NCBI GenBank assembly: GCA_036346405.1 | Contig: CM070559.1 | Span: 37,547,889 to 37,611,888, forward strand | DNA from: Phyllostachys edulis | Taxonomy: Eukaryota > Streptophyta > Magnoliopsida > Poales > Poaceae | Length of the DNA stretch: 64,000 bases | Direction of reading: 5' to 3' | Part shown: one piece after another, positions 11,077 to 22,501 of the stretch | Layout: every line of letters begins with the position of its first letter | How positions within the stretch are numbered: position 1 is the stretch's first letter | Position numbers and translations under genes: made by a program | The notes under the pieces: model-generated | Seen by the model: only the letters and a program-made list of their open reading frames with translations | Told to the model about the DNA's origin: nothing | Databases searched by the model: none

Positions 11077-14000
11077 TTAGGAGCCAAAGGTTTTGACCAG
11101 ACAGTAATCCATAAGTACCTCCAGTTTTGCTGCCGTTGCTAAGAGCTCTCTGCACTCATCAAGAGTAGCCTTTTCTTGTCTTGCCATAACTGAGAGTTCA
11201 GAAACCAAACATGTCCTATCTTCAACCTGGTAAATATGTCCTAGTGTCAATGAAAGCAACAAAGATTTCCTATCTTAAACCAAATAATGAGCCAAGTAGT
11301 ATATAATAATTCAGAGGTTTCAGGCTTTCAGCTTATCAAAGAATTTTGTTTTTGAAAAAATTGAACATTAGATTCTGAAGCCTTTCATATAGGGATGTTT
11401 TAATCTAACCTTTAATAGCAAGTAGCAAATTGAAGAACTCAATGCTTGCATAACATCAACAGCGGAGCTTATAGCATTCTTAACTGCAACAGCATCTGCC
11501 TGTTAATATTATAGCAATGTCAATTTCCCAGACAAAAAAGGAGAGTATAAGTACAAATGCAAGATCATTTGAAATTAAGCTATTATGTCTTCATCACATA
11601 CCTGTGCTCCTGATGTAACTGGAAGGCGCAGTGTGCTTGCCTGTAAAGCCTCAATTGCCCCAGCTAAAGTACTATTATTCTCTTCTTCTAGTGCCGGCCA
11701 TTGTTCAAGGTAAGCAGTCTGAATCACAATAACATGGTAAGAAATTAATGCATGCTTTTGACAATCAAAATTCAGCCTGTATGAGCATTCATGGGCACCA
11801 TGTTGACATAGTTGGATTATACATTATATACTATTCTAATAATTTTTTTAGTTTTCAGGGCGCCTTATTTTGAAAAGCATAATAGGACAAGGATCCCCAT
11901 CTACCATGGCCTGTGGGGGTTGGGAGCCCCAGCAACTCAGTTCCCATTGTCTCTGACCACCAAACAGACAATGTATGGATTTATAATATATTAATTCTTA
12001 ATGTAAAAACTGTGTTACCCCAAACCTTCATTCTTCTTTAAAGAAATCATCCATAAGCATGACAAAAATAAAGTTCCTGTGATCACAATCACAATATCAG
12101 GAACACTCAGAAAACAACTGCAGAGAATGGGCGCTACTGAATTTAACAATTATTATTAAGAGAAGTTGTCAATGTTTTAAAATTAGATGTAAAGTCCTTC
12201 CAGCATCTGTACCTACCGTATGAACTGCGTGAAGTTAGATGAAGTTAGCAATTGAGCAACTGATAAAAACAACTTTGTTTAGTTGAGATTATCTGGGATG
12301 GAACCCAAATGAACTCTTTCTTTCAAAAGAAAAAAAAAAGTACCACAGCTAAGATGACTTTTGACCCCTATTGTATTAAGGAAATCTAGCAACAATAGTC
12401 AAGAGTAGTTAACACCACGTCAAAATCTTAAAGCGTGTTGCACACAGGAATTGTATTTTTTTTTTCAATAGAACGTGTGATGAATTATGCAGTAATTCCA
12501 TGATGTAATCTAACCTGGAGATAATAATTAATCGATGCATGAACATATACCTGCTCTTTGAGAATGTTATACAGCTTGAGCTCTTGCTGCAGGTGTTGCA
12601 CATCAATTCTTCTCATGGTAACAACATCCCGCAGCTTCAAGATACTTTTCCAAACACTATAAAGAATACTCTGTTTTGTCACAGGAGGAGAAAAAACATT
12701 GTGTCAGTTGAACATTGCTCAATCAAGAAATACTCCAGAGGAAATGCACCTATTAAACTACCAAAACACCAATGCTCACTTGCTCAGAAACAATGGTTGC
12801 ATCAGCACAAACTTTAGCAAATCTTATTGTGGTGCTTGAGTTCACACTCAAAACCGTAATTGCATCACTAAAGCAAAATTAAGTTGCATATAAAATAACA
12901 TGTGGAATAAAGTAAGTAGGATATGATATACTTAAATATAAAAAGCTTATCCTGTAATCTTAATATAACCAAAAAAGATGTACATGTATCACTTTCACAG
13001 GATTTGTTCCAACGATTCTCATAGAAACCAAATGAAGTACAGGCATCAAGAATAAATAAGGATGACCACAGAGCATGAACAAAGTCAACTTAAGCAATTT
13101 GAGATTATAACAGGAACAAAATAAACATAACACGATAGTTTTACCTCAGCACTGTTTTTTTGGAAGGATAATGTATCTTCTGAACGATCATTTACGAAGT
13201 GCCACTGCAGGTATCTATTATACAGAAGACGTAGTTGGTGGATATTCTCAATCTGGATTGCATTCTTCTTCCCTTTTCTCGCATCAACTATATAGTTAAA
13301 AACAGGTTGTCCAACACCTGACTGACCAGCTGAAGCCCCTTGTGATCGGCCAGGTGTTGTAGGCCTTATCCGCGATGGACTCTGAAAGGCCCTAGAAGTA
13401 GAGGATGCAGCTGACAAAACCTTGTTTGGTGATGCCGAGCGATGCAGAATTGGGACAGGTGAAGAAAGAGTCCTGCTCGGACGACCGGCGGATTTAGAAC
13501 TTTCTGATGTCTGTGAAGAGACATCACTGCTAGATTCTGCCTTATCCTCTCTCCTGCTCCCGTACATAGCAAATCTCTTTGCCATGTCGTTCAATGGTTG
13601 ATTCAGACCATTGCCTGTGCCTTCAGATGGAGGCACCCTCCTTGGCGACTGTCCCCTTGAAAGATTTGACGAAGAGACTGATTGGGTAGCCTTGTCAGCA
13701 GAAGCAATGCTTCTCGAAGTAATACTGGCAGAACCCCGGCCACTCATCATTGCTGGCCATCGATGCTGCTCGACGGCCCTCTTATTGGGAGTCTCTGAAG
13801 GTCGAGCATTCTCACATTGGTTGCCAATGTTCCTCCCTCTAAGAGGACTCCTCTTCCTCTCAGCCACAGCGATTGCCTGTACCTTGGCCTGATCCAGAGA
13901 TGAGCCGGGGACTAGCTTGTCTCTCTTCTTGGCAGGGGATGCCACAGAATCCGACTGAAACGAGGGAGACAAGTTCCGCGCCGATGCCCATAAGCCATCA

Positions 14001-14404
14001 GGGGCCTTGGTACTGATTGCACGACGAGAAGTGCTATGTACCTCGGTGGCTGCTGCATCACGGACCGGTGTACTGGACCTCGACGCAATGTTGGAGGGCG
14101 TCAGCCTAGGAGAAGGCGTTGACGGCGTGGAAGGCCTTCTCCTGTCAGCTGACTGTGCTCTCTTGGGCGGTGCCGTGCCTTCAACTGCAGAGGCCCGGCT
14201 GAGACATGGAGACGTGCATCGCCTCGCCGTAGAAGCAGTGGCAACCGGCGCCGGCGGCACACCGGCCTTGAACCTGGAGGCCACCTCCCTTCTCCGGCCT
14301 GCCGGGGCAGCAATATTCTTCTCAGATGGGGCCAGCGGCCGTCGCAGGGCACCATCGACGACGGGAACAGCCTTCCTCCTCCCCTCACTCTTCACGGCAT
14401 CCAT
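11077..14404 (-). CDS. QWRF-motif (augmin subunit 8 / EDE1-like) microtubule-associated protein, five exons
   Basis: Family members bind microtubules; the augmin-8/EDE1 group acts in spindle and phragmoplast nucleation. Exons in transcript order: 14404-13145, 12670-12551, 11718-11602, 11499-11410, 11226-11077. All borders are GT/AG and all junctions are phase 0, giving 578 residues and a TAA stop. Residues 1-380 are a basic Ser/Pro/Arg-rich disordered region typical of the family. About 390-420 carries HQLRLLYNRYLQWHF, the family signature. Exons 2-5 form the conserved helical tail: LYSVWKSILKLRD, ILKEQ then AYLEQW, GAIEALQASTLRLPV, AVDVMQALSSSICYLL and LVSELSVMARQEK. The start is set at the ATG followed by DAVKSEGRRK; an ATG 18 bases upstream (14422) is in frame and would add six residues. 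Oddity: the motif reads QWHF, not QWRF (13196-13207). Confidence 0.92.
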
Positions 14405-15392
14405 GGCGAATAGCCACTCCAAGAAGCACCCACATTGATGTGGCTAGCTCTCATCAAGCTACCTACACATGTCCACAGCAGCTGCCCGGCCCCCAGCAAA
14501 ATCACGGAGATCTACCACAAGACGACACCAACCACCAGGATCGATAAGCCCAAAGAGAAAGCATGCATGAATTAACCTTTAACTCTGAAACAAACAAACA
14601 AACAAGCAAGCAAACAAGGGAGCTCCCCACCCCCACCACGTCAAGCACCGAGAGAACCGGTCCCGGCGGGATGGACTGGACAGGCACGTTCGGGCGAGGA
14701 ACCAGGCAAATGCAGGCAACCAAACAGCAAGGACGTCGCATATTCACAACGGCCGATGGTGACAACCAAGTGTCACGGTCATTTTGCATGCAGGAATTCC
14801 CAGTTTGTTGCTACTGCATCAGGTCCCTCTTACGGGGACGCCTTGGTCGGGTGGGAAAGGAGAGGGCCCAAGGGGAAAGGGAAGCTCCCCAATGTGGGCT
14901 CTGCTTTAATTTGCAGTTACTGTTTCACAGTGCAAATTAAAGCACAATAATTCTTGCTGCGAATTGCTTCTGCTGCTGCTACATGGGATCGATCACGCGG
15001 GGTTCGAGCCAGGACACGAGGGGGGAATTAACAATGCTTTCCCCCGGAGATTCTGAGGCTCTTGGGGCCGACAGGGACACATGCATGAAAGATGGATCTT
15101 TGTAGCTACAAATTTTTAATACTAGTTTTCATCGCCAGAAGCAGCATGGGAAACACGGATCGTTCTGTAACACTTTACCACTTAGGAACTACGAACTTGC
15201 ATTATAGTAAGGTTTTGTACGGTTCGGTGCAGACAAGAACGCTAAATCCAAATCGATCTCCCAAAATAATAATTAAAAAAGGAAAAGAAAGACAGAAGTT
15301 GCAGATGAAACAGTACCAGACTACCAGCACATTGCAATTGCCGACAAAACCGTCAAAATTCACTTGGAAATATCAGTAGGCTTCCAGGCTCG
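14405..15392. promoter_or_regulatory. Upstream region of the QWRF-family gene
   Basis: About 1 kb upstream of the start codon on the - strand. It contains a perfect 14-bp inverted repeat (separate entry) and one AACGG core (near 14749) of the type bound by three-repeat Myb factors in G2/M promoters, a single weak match. No convincing TATA box was found. No gene is visible. Confidence 0.35.
14902..14944. repeat. Perfect 14-bp inverted repeat with a nested small palindrome
   Basis: TGCTTTAATTTGCA at 14902-14915 and its exact reverse complement at 14931-14944. The spacer itself contains ACTGT-TTC-ACAGT. The whole unit could extrude as a hairpin about 500 bp upstream of the QWRF-family start codon. 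Confidence 0.7.
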
Positions 15393-15395
15393 TTA

Positions 15396-15699
15396 GGTAT
15401 CTTCAATAGTGTATTTATTATCGTCTCTTAGCTATGATACGTCAATAAAATTCTACGTGGAGGAGAAATGGGAATGAGAGAGAGCACAAGTCGTCTCTTC
15501 CTGAAGAGACTGGTCATGCACGCGAAACAAGATAGGATATATTAATCTACTCTAGTTGACATGTAGGCTTGTTTCAAAGAAAAATTATAAAATATAAATG
15601 TTGGAGAGTGTACTAGAGACTATCTATTGGAGATGTTGTCTCTAAAGATGATGTGACATATGTTAGAGACAATGTTATCTCTAACTATTGGAGATGCCA
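15396..15699. mobile_element. MITE, PIF/Harbinger type, TSD TTA
   Basis: Ends GGTATCTTCAATAGT (left) and, on the other strand, TGGCATCTCCAATAGT (right), with TTA at 15393-15395 and 15700-15702. The right TTA is also the left TSD of the next MITE. AT-rich, with repeated GTCTCT/AGAGAC blocks; no coding capacity. Confidence 0.65.
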
Positions 15700-15702
15700 T
15701 TA

Positions 15703-15985
15703 GAGCATGTACAATGGGCTTCTGTCAGGCGTCTATAGTCACTGTTACGTAGGATTTTTGCTGACATAAATGAAAGAGAATGAAGAAAGAGAAAGATGCT
15801 GTCTATAATCCTGTAGCCGACTATAGCACTAGAAACAAGAAAAGCATTTAAAAGATTGTGTGTTCTATAAAGACAACTAAAAAGACAGCAGCTGTCTGTA
15901 CCATTGTATAAGCTGTCTTTAGTGCTATCTATAGATGATATGAAGAGTTATTATAGACAATAGCTGTGTGTACCATTGTACAACC
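15703..15985 (+). mobile_element. MITE of the CATGTACAATGGG family, copy 1, TSD TTA
   Basis: 283 bp starting GAGCATGTACAATGGG and ending CCATTGTACAACC, flanked by TTA at 15700-15702 and 15986-15988. It shares its interior (TACGTAGGAT..., GTAGCCGACTATAGCAC, AGAAAAGCATTTAAAAG) with the reversed element at 20055-20339. Confidence 0.8.
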
Positions 15986-15988
15986 TTA

Positions 15989-18538
15989 GGAGTCTACGTG
16001 AAAGACTGGTCAGACTGACACCACAGACATGCGCACATTTTTGGATCTAAAGTAAAGCGAACGGCTCTCCCCTTGAGCAATCCATGCCATTGCATCTGAC
16101 CAGGTGGTCCTAGCAATAGGGCAAGGCATGACAGTAGCCCAGTAGATTTGCTGACGAAACCCCTCTCCCGGACGGTGGTGGTGGTGAGCCACTGAAGATA
16201 GCAGCTCGATCTAGCGATGGAGGAGGCCATGGGTCATTTTAGCTAAATCACGCCCAAGTGCCCAAATTTCAACCAAGTATCATTGCCTCCACTCCGGCCA
16301 TCCAGATCGGGCGACGGCAGATCAATCCCCACTCTCTCTCAACCCTAGCCTAGGCGTGGCGAGCACCAGGTGGGGTGAGGCGGCGTGCGGCCAGAGTGCG
16401 AGCAGAGGCGAAGCGAGGCGAGGTCAGCGATGGCGATGGAGCCGAAAGCAGCGGCGGCGGCGGCAAGGCGGCGGCAGCGGTGGTGCGGCGTGGGCGGCTC
16501 ATGGTTGGGTGTGTGATGGCGCGGGGCGATCTTGGCGGCGATCGGTGAGCTCTACTCCTACCACCCAAGCGCAGCGACATCTGCCATTGCCGCTTCCTCC
16601 CTTGCGCAGTGCTAAGCGGGGTCGGCCTTTGGACTCTCGCTCTGGCTCTGGTAGGCACCCAATAAGGCGGCGTCCGGTCCGGCGGTTCATGAGGCCCAAG
16701 CTTGTCTTTGCCTCCCACGTGCTCTCCCTATTTGGTAACTAATCGCTCGCGGTGTGCTTCAGTTTTTCCTTATGTGATTTGTTCTTGTGCTTCAGTTTCC
16801 CCTTGTGTGATTTGTTCTTGTTACTTTGAGGAAATGTCGTACCATCGTAAGATCGGTAGATAGATTTAGAGTTTGCAGCAGTGTCCGAGCGAGTTAAGGT
16901 ACTATGAATTGTGTTTATTTTTCCAGAGAGCAAACATAGAGATGGGCTAGTGAAATTTCTACCTGATGGAGTAATATACTAACATGAGTGCTTAAGGCAT
17001 TTAGGATGTTTATATATTCCAAAATGATCCATTTTATTAGTTCAATGAGCACCTGTTCTCTGAAAAAAGAGGTTAGTGGAACTTATTATTAATTCATTGA
17101 GTGACACACTGCATGGAGCCATCGAGCGAGGGCCTAGTGACCAAGCTCTAGTGGCATGTAAGGAGACGGCAGCAGCCGGTACGCCGACTAAGGAAGCGGC
17201 ACCCGACAATACGGCGATGAGCCACCGTACCTAAGATTTAGTCCTGAATCCGCCACTGCATACAGCGAATCAGAGCCGAATCGCACGGAAACGGACGCTT
17301 AACTTTGGCGCAAAGGATTCACTGTAAAGGCGTCGTACGGTTTCGATCGCGACGACAGCGGAAGAACGCGAAGCGGCTGGCCCAGCTCAAATCGGCGAAG
17401 CATCGAAATCACACGAAACGCCTCGAATGCACACAGAAGCAATTACGGAAATTGGAAATGGCGGATTAAAAAATCCGTTAGCTCTTCGCTTGCAGCGAAG
17501 AATCCAGCAGAAATCAATGAGATTTCTCAAACAACAAAAAAACCACCGAGCAAAGCGATCAAATCGGTCGAATATGCCTCCAAAAATCATTGAATCCTTC
17601 AAAAAAAACTCTGATTACAAATATAAATTGTTCTGGATATTGACTCTGAACATCAATTTCTATTAAAATATGTTGTTTCAAATAAAAATAACTATGCATT
17701 GTGAAGTATATTTCATGATGATCTAGTAATACCAATTTTACGTTGTCAGTCTTGGTATTTTTTATATATTGATGATCAAATTTAAAAATATTTGACCAGC
17801 ACATAGTCTGAAGCAACATACATTTGAGATCGGAATCACAGTAAGCCGCTCGAGGTTTAAGCGCCCTGCGGACTCGAGCTCAGGCCGACGGATTTCATAA
17901 ACAGTCTCGCGCACGACCCGATCGAGGAAGCAACGAACAGGACGTATCAATGCAACTGTAAATGGTCAACTCACCTCGGGAGCAGAACGGGAGAGATCGC
18001 GGCGCGAGGAGCCCTACTTTGGGGGCACCAGCAGTCCAGCACGGCGAGCAGAGCCGCCGCCGCTTCCTCTCCCTAGTCTTCTCCTCGCGGCGAGGGGTCG
18101 GTGGCTAGTGGAGATGGGATCCGATCCGGACCTATGCCGTGCGGCGAACTCCTGCAGATTTTTTGTTCGGGTTCGGGAGGTGCGAGTGGTACGGTGAGCA
18201 GAGCAGAGGAGGTGGGGGTGGGAGATTTTTTTTTCGCAAAACGTAATAACGGTACTCTATTTCGCTGTTGCTACCACTAGCGTGGTTCCGGTACGTGCAC
18301 CCTGTATGTGTCCCCAGACGTAGAGACGAGAATATCAAAAGTAATCTGTTCGGTTTAATAAGTACAGTCAAGTCCTACTACCAATTGAACATTACAGCGG
18401 CATATTTCTTTAGGACATTTACTTAATGAAACTCCGGACGAATTGGATACAACACAATACGGTGGTATATTTTTTAGGACATTTCATTCAATGAAAAAAC
18501 CGGAACCGCTATGAAAACCACATACCAACGCTATTATT
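15989..18538. other. Intergenic; possible first exon of a - strand gene near 17975-18110
   Basis: 16320-16740 is GC-rich and begins with a CTCTCTCAACCCTAG-type leader, but no open frame carries a known domain. On the - strand, about 18110-17975 looks like an untranslated first exon ending CTCCCGAG then GTGAGT (a good splice donor); no downstream coding exon could be identified. At 17248-17258 TCCGCCACTG resembles a hAT right end, but no matching left end was found. Confidence 0.3.
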
Positions 18539-18540
18539 TA

Positions 18541-19124
18541 CTCTCTTCGTCTATGAATAGACATTTTAGGATTTTGCACTTTAACCAAGGCACGTGTAGA
18601 AATAACCAGTCGCTCTAATTCATTAGCTCACTTAGGCTGCTTCCAATGGGCAGTATCTTAGTGCAGTTTCTTAGTGCATGAGGAGTGTTAGGATACTATC
18701 TTCCCAATGTATGGTTTCTTATGGTGTAGTATCTTAGGTCTTTTAATTAATTAGATGTAGAATCTCAAGGAGATGGTGTGTACAAGATGGAAATGAGTTA
18801 ATTTTTTTGTCTATGACTTGAGCAGAGCGATCTCTTATTTAGATCTTTGACAATCTCTCACCTCATTTAATCTATCGCCATCTCGACTTTTTTGCCTACA
18901 TGGCACCCTTAAGATCTTGGCGAGTGAAGCAATCGAGCAAATTTCTTCGCTCTTGGATAATGTGTGTTACTCTAATTCATAGTAGCAACTAGCATTGAGA
19001 ATAATGAATGGTAGGGGTATGTAAAGGGAAAAAAAGTTAAAAGTTGTTTCGAAATTGTAGAATAGCATGTATTTGGAAACAAAAAATGAAAGCTAGAATT
19101 ACATGTATTCATCAACGGAGGGAG
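18541..19124. mobile_element. Stowaway (Tc1/mariner) MITE carrying a nested insertion, TSD TA
   Basis: Left end CTCTCTTCGTCTATGAATAG and right end (other strand) CTCCCTCCGTTGATGAATAC, flanked by TA at 18539-18540 and 19125-19126. CTCCCTCCGT ends with a TA target are diagnostic of Stowaway. Without the nested insertion the element is about 227 bp, normal for the family. Confidence 0.85.
18623..18969. mobile_element. MITE-like insertion inside the Stowaway, 10-bp direct flanks
   Basis: Flanked by identical CTCTAATTCA at 18613-18622 and 18970-18979. Termini TTAGCTCACTTAGG and (other strand) TAACACACATTATCC match weakly. A 9-10-bp TSD would suggest a Mutator-type MITE. The interior has the repeated motif AGTATCTTAG/AGTTTCTTAG, and I cannot name the family. 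Confidence 0.55.
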
Positions 19125-19126
19125 TA

Positions 19127-20051
19127 CTAATAGCAACCGTTCACCGCAATAATGCAATAATTTCATAGGAATTCATGGCATGTTTGAAACGTGTGAATTT
19201 AATGTGAATTTGCTTGGAACAGTGCAGTTCTTATAGGGATCCTGTGAAAAAGAGCATTCCTCCCAAATTTATATGAAAATCATATGTTCGGGAACATAAC
19301 CCAAACAAGGCATAGTATTAGTTTGCGAAGAGAAATAGCAGCATATTATACCTATGTGTAGCATGATGCTGGTGAAGGTAGAAATAAGGAACATCCATTG
19401 AAGCATCAACTTTTTTGTGATCACGTTGCTCGAAAAAGAGTATCGCAAATTGCAATCGCACAGAGAAATTTTAGGAAAAGAAAGAGCTAAGCATTGTGAG
19501 CTGTGGCGATTGGTCAAAAGTGGTGGCTCCAAGTTAGATTTCATCAGCTGTTGACCTAACCTTGGGTGATGATGTTATCCTAACACTAAAGAAGCACGGT
19601 TGTTTCTGATTGCTGGAAAATTAGAATCTGCGTATATGAGTTGCACAACCATCAATTTATAATGTTTTAGGTGAGAAAACCAAGAACATAGATTAGAACT
19701 AGGACTGAGAAGGTGTTAAGCAGTCTAATGGGACAATAAAAGTCAAAACAAACATGGTTTTTATATGGTGTTATACTATGTCACAAAGTTCACTTTTTTA
19801 GTTGCTGCATGGGGTCGAACGGATTTTCGAATAGTTTCAGTTCGATTAACCTATAATAAAAAAATATGTAGCTTGATTCTTAATGCAACAAGTGGGCTTT
19901 AAGCACGGCAGTTAGCACTGTGTATCATCATAAGGGAAGACAAATGCTTGTACGGAAACAACAACCAAATAAATAGCACATGCAGGACCTTGACTATAAG
20001 TAACCCATGAGGCCATGCAAGTGCATGATAACAGAAATACTGTTTAACATT
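19127..20051. other. No gene recognised
   Basis: AT-rich intergenic DNA. 19170-19320 has the AGGAATTCATGGCATGTTTG...CAAACAAGGCATAG look of a decayed MITE, but ends and TSD could not be fixed. Open frames are short and unrecognised. Confidence 0.4.
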
Positions 20052-20054
20052 TAA

Positions 20055-20339
20055 GGATATGTACAACCAGATGCATAACTGTTTGTTTATAAGAACGCCT
20101 ATGTCATCTGTAGACAAGATTTAAAGACAACTCATACAATGATGAGTTGTAATGATCTGATTAGCTCTGAAATTGTAGACAACATATAATCTTTTAATAC
20201 TTTTCTTGGTTCTGGTGCTACAGTCGGCTACCGGATTGTAGACATTACATTTCTCTCTCTTTATTCTTTCATCCACATCAGTTTATATCCTACGTGACAG
20301 AGACCATAGACAACTGATATAATCCCATTGAACATGACC
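20055..20339 (-). mobile_element. MITE of the CATGTACAATGGG family, copy 2 (reverse), TSD TAA
   Basis: 285 bp. Read on the - strand it starts GGTCATGTTCAATGGG and follows 15703-15985 block by block (CACGTAGGAT, GTAGCCGACTGTAGCAC, AGAAAAGTATTAAAAGATT). TAA flanks it at 20052-20054 and 20340-20342. Confidence 0.8.
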
Positions 20340-20342
20340 TAA

Positions 20343-20888
20343 GCCATTGCAATGCAATCTAGATGGAATGCAAAACCGATTTTTTACATCGACTTCCTAG
20401 GAAAAAGAGAATATACAGGTTGGGCTTACGGCAGTCGTACATAGGCTTTAATTATTTGCCACACAATTTCTGTAATTCTATCTCAGTTCCATGGGAGAAA
20501 ATAGACTATATATTTTTACCATTTCTTGATCCTACAATGCAGCTTTGGCTTAAGGGAGAAAACAACGTTGACATCTCCTTTGTCCAGGGTACAGCTTCTT
20601 TCTTGTACTACCTCTGGACCTTGGCTTGGTTTCCTGGTGTGATGCTGCATGGCGCCAAACCACCGAAGTTGGTTCGCGATTAAACCATCCTGGTCCGTCG
20701 GGGTCACGTGTCGTCTCTCTTTCTCTGTGGCAGCGTCCTATTCCGGTAACTGCCACGAAGGCCACCATGCAACGTTTGGGACGGGGACGTACGTGCTGTT
20801 GCCATGTGGGCCCGGATCGCGCCTTTGGGGCGCACATGGCATGTAGGCCCGCGCTGCTCAGTGGTCTGGTCGCCTCTGGTTTGTCGTT
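20343..20888. other. No gene recognised
   Basis: Mixed-composition spacer between the MITE and the Copia element. A + strand frame of about 107 codons (20363-20683) has no recognisable motif. Confidence 0.4.
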
Positions 20889-20952
20889 GGTTGTGTTGTG
20901 AAACCGGGCCACGCTAGCAGCCCTAGTTTACGATGGACTTTTTATTCATTTA

Positions 20953-22501
20953 GGGTTTATTCGGATCTCGTATTTTATGAAAATCAGATTTAGTTAAACT
21001 GGTTTTAACAAAAACTTTGTTTGGATAATACAACTAACTCCTTGGATAACGAAACGTGTTTTCTGTAAAACCAGAATTTCGAGTTTTACCAAAAACCAAT
21101 GAACGTCGTTTTTCTCAAAACGAATTTCTGCTATCCGCATTCTCAACAGCTTCCTCGCAAGGTGCTCGCAAACCTCAGAAACCATGTGAGTTGTGGCGTC
21201 ATCACGCAATTCCGGCACTGTCCATGGCCACCGACTAACAGTACGTGGTGGTGGCGGTGGTCATCACGGTGCTCGTTGACCCGCACTCGCTTTTGTGGAG
21301 TGACGCACTCGACATGTCCACTTTTGACGCCCACGCACGCGTCGTCGGCGTGCTTTCGATCGCTGGCGACACCACCGACGCCAAGACAAATACTTTGGCA
21401 CCACCAACGCCTCGACGTTTTACGTTTCGGCCATTGTCTTGCCACTCCCACGATACCTCGAGGCGGCGGATGACACCGACGGCGCCGCCGAGGCGCGCTC
21501 TCCGACCGCACCTTAGCGCGCGACGACTCCGTGTTGGCCATGTAGTTGGGGAAGAAGAGCGGGTGCTCGCGTCGTCGTCTTCTTTGCTTGCACGTGCATC
21601 GGGGAGTAGCGGCACAGCCGGTCCGCACGATGGCGAAGAGAAGTTGTCGTCTTGGGCTGCCAGATGCGTCGCTGCGCTTCGCGTCAAGCGCCGACGGCGT
21701 CGGCGACACCTTCTGGTACAACTCGACCCTAGACGGTGTGCAGCACAGTGGCGTGGCATAGCAATTGCTGCGCCGGGACGTCCTTGGCGTGCCGTGCACC
21801 TAGCCAACGCCGGTGTCCACCTCCACGATCTTGACGTTCTCCTCCAGTTCCTACGTTTCTAGGCGAGGCGAGCGGGTGTCATCTTCCTCCTCAGCCCAGA
21901 TTCTGCCGCCGTGGCCTCAGATCCCGCCGCCGCCCCAACGCTAAGCCTAGATTCCCTATCACCATCGAACCTGGATCTCGTCGCTGCCTCCTTCTCGCAT
22001 AGTCGTCGCCTCCTCCTTGCTCAGCTCCACTCACATCGTCTGGCTCTCGCCGCCGCTCTCCTGACTCGTCGGAGGCTCGAAGAAGAGGAGATTGCGGCGC
22101 GAGAGCTTGGGTCGCTGAACAGTGCGGCGATGAGAGGGCTCGGGCTGCCGAAGGGCGCGGTGGTGATGATGTGGGTGAAGACGTCGAGGTGGCCGACCCC
22201 GCCACCACTACCGACATCAGAGGAGGATTTCATGGTAGCTACGGGAGACGAGGTGGAGTCATGGTGGGATGGGGAAAGTAGGAAAGAGAGGATGGGGAGG
22301 GTGTGTCAGGATGATGAGCGGTAGAAAATGGTGACCAAACACTGTATAGATAAAAGCTTGTTTTAGCTTTTCTGATCCAAACAAAGTAATCTATAAACTC
22401 ACTGTAATAGAATAACAACTTAAAAACATGTTTTCATAAAAATCCTACTAAAACATATTTTCTGAAAACTAATTTGTAATCTAGGTGATCCAAACAACCA
22501 C
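20953..22501. mobile_element. TTA-flanked Harbinger-like element with captured host sequence
   Basis: 1549 bp within the Copia LTR. Ends GGGTTTATTCGGAT and (other strand) GTGGTTGTTTGGAT, with TTA at 20950-20952 and 22502-22504. The outer 120-200 bp are AT-rich, while the centre (21140-22320) is strongly GC-rich, a sharp composition step typical of acquired exon sequence. It contains an IQD-like fragment on the - strand and, at 21911-22324 on the + strand, a 137-codon open frame without an upstream ATG that I do not recognise. No transposase. Confidence 0.7.
21488..21565 (-). pseudogene. Captured fragment of an IQD (IQ67-domain) gene, C-terminal region
   Basis: The - strand reads HPLFFPNYMANTESSRAKVR followed by SESAPRR. 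The block YMANTESSRAKVRSxSAPR is the conserved C-terminal (DUF4005) signature of IQD calmodulin-binding scaffold proteins. The open frame around it (21143-21799) continues on both sides but the flanking residues look shifted or unrelated. The IQ67 domain itself is not visible. This is a piece of a gene and not an expressed IQD. Confidence 0.8.

Noticed and set aside
13085..14422. The - strand frame at 13085-14422 as a single-exon 445-residue gene
   Set aside because: The frame reads through a good splice donor at 13144; the family's conserved tail continues in four further exons down to 11077.
14745..14755. G2/M-specific Myb site (AACGG) controlling the QWRF-family gene
   Set aside because: A single five-base core with poor flanks; expected by chance in 1 kb.
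17248..17258. Right end of a hAT element (TCCGCCACTG)
   Set aside because: No matching CAGTGGCGGA left end or 8-bp TSD could be found upstream.
21143..21799. The 218-codon - strand frame as an intact IQD gene
   Set aside because: Only about 26 residues match the IQD C-terminus; no IQ67 domain, flanking residues unrelated, and it lies in a transposon.
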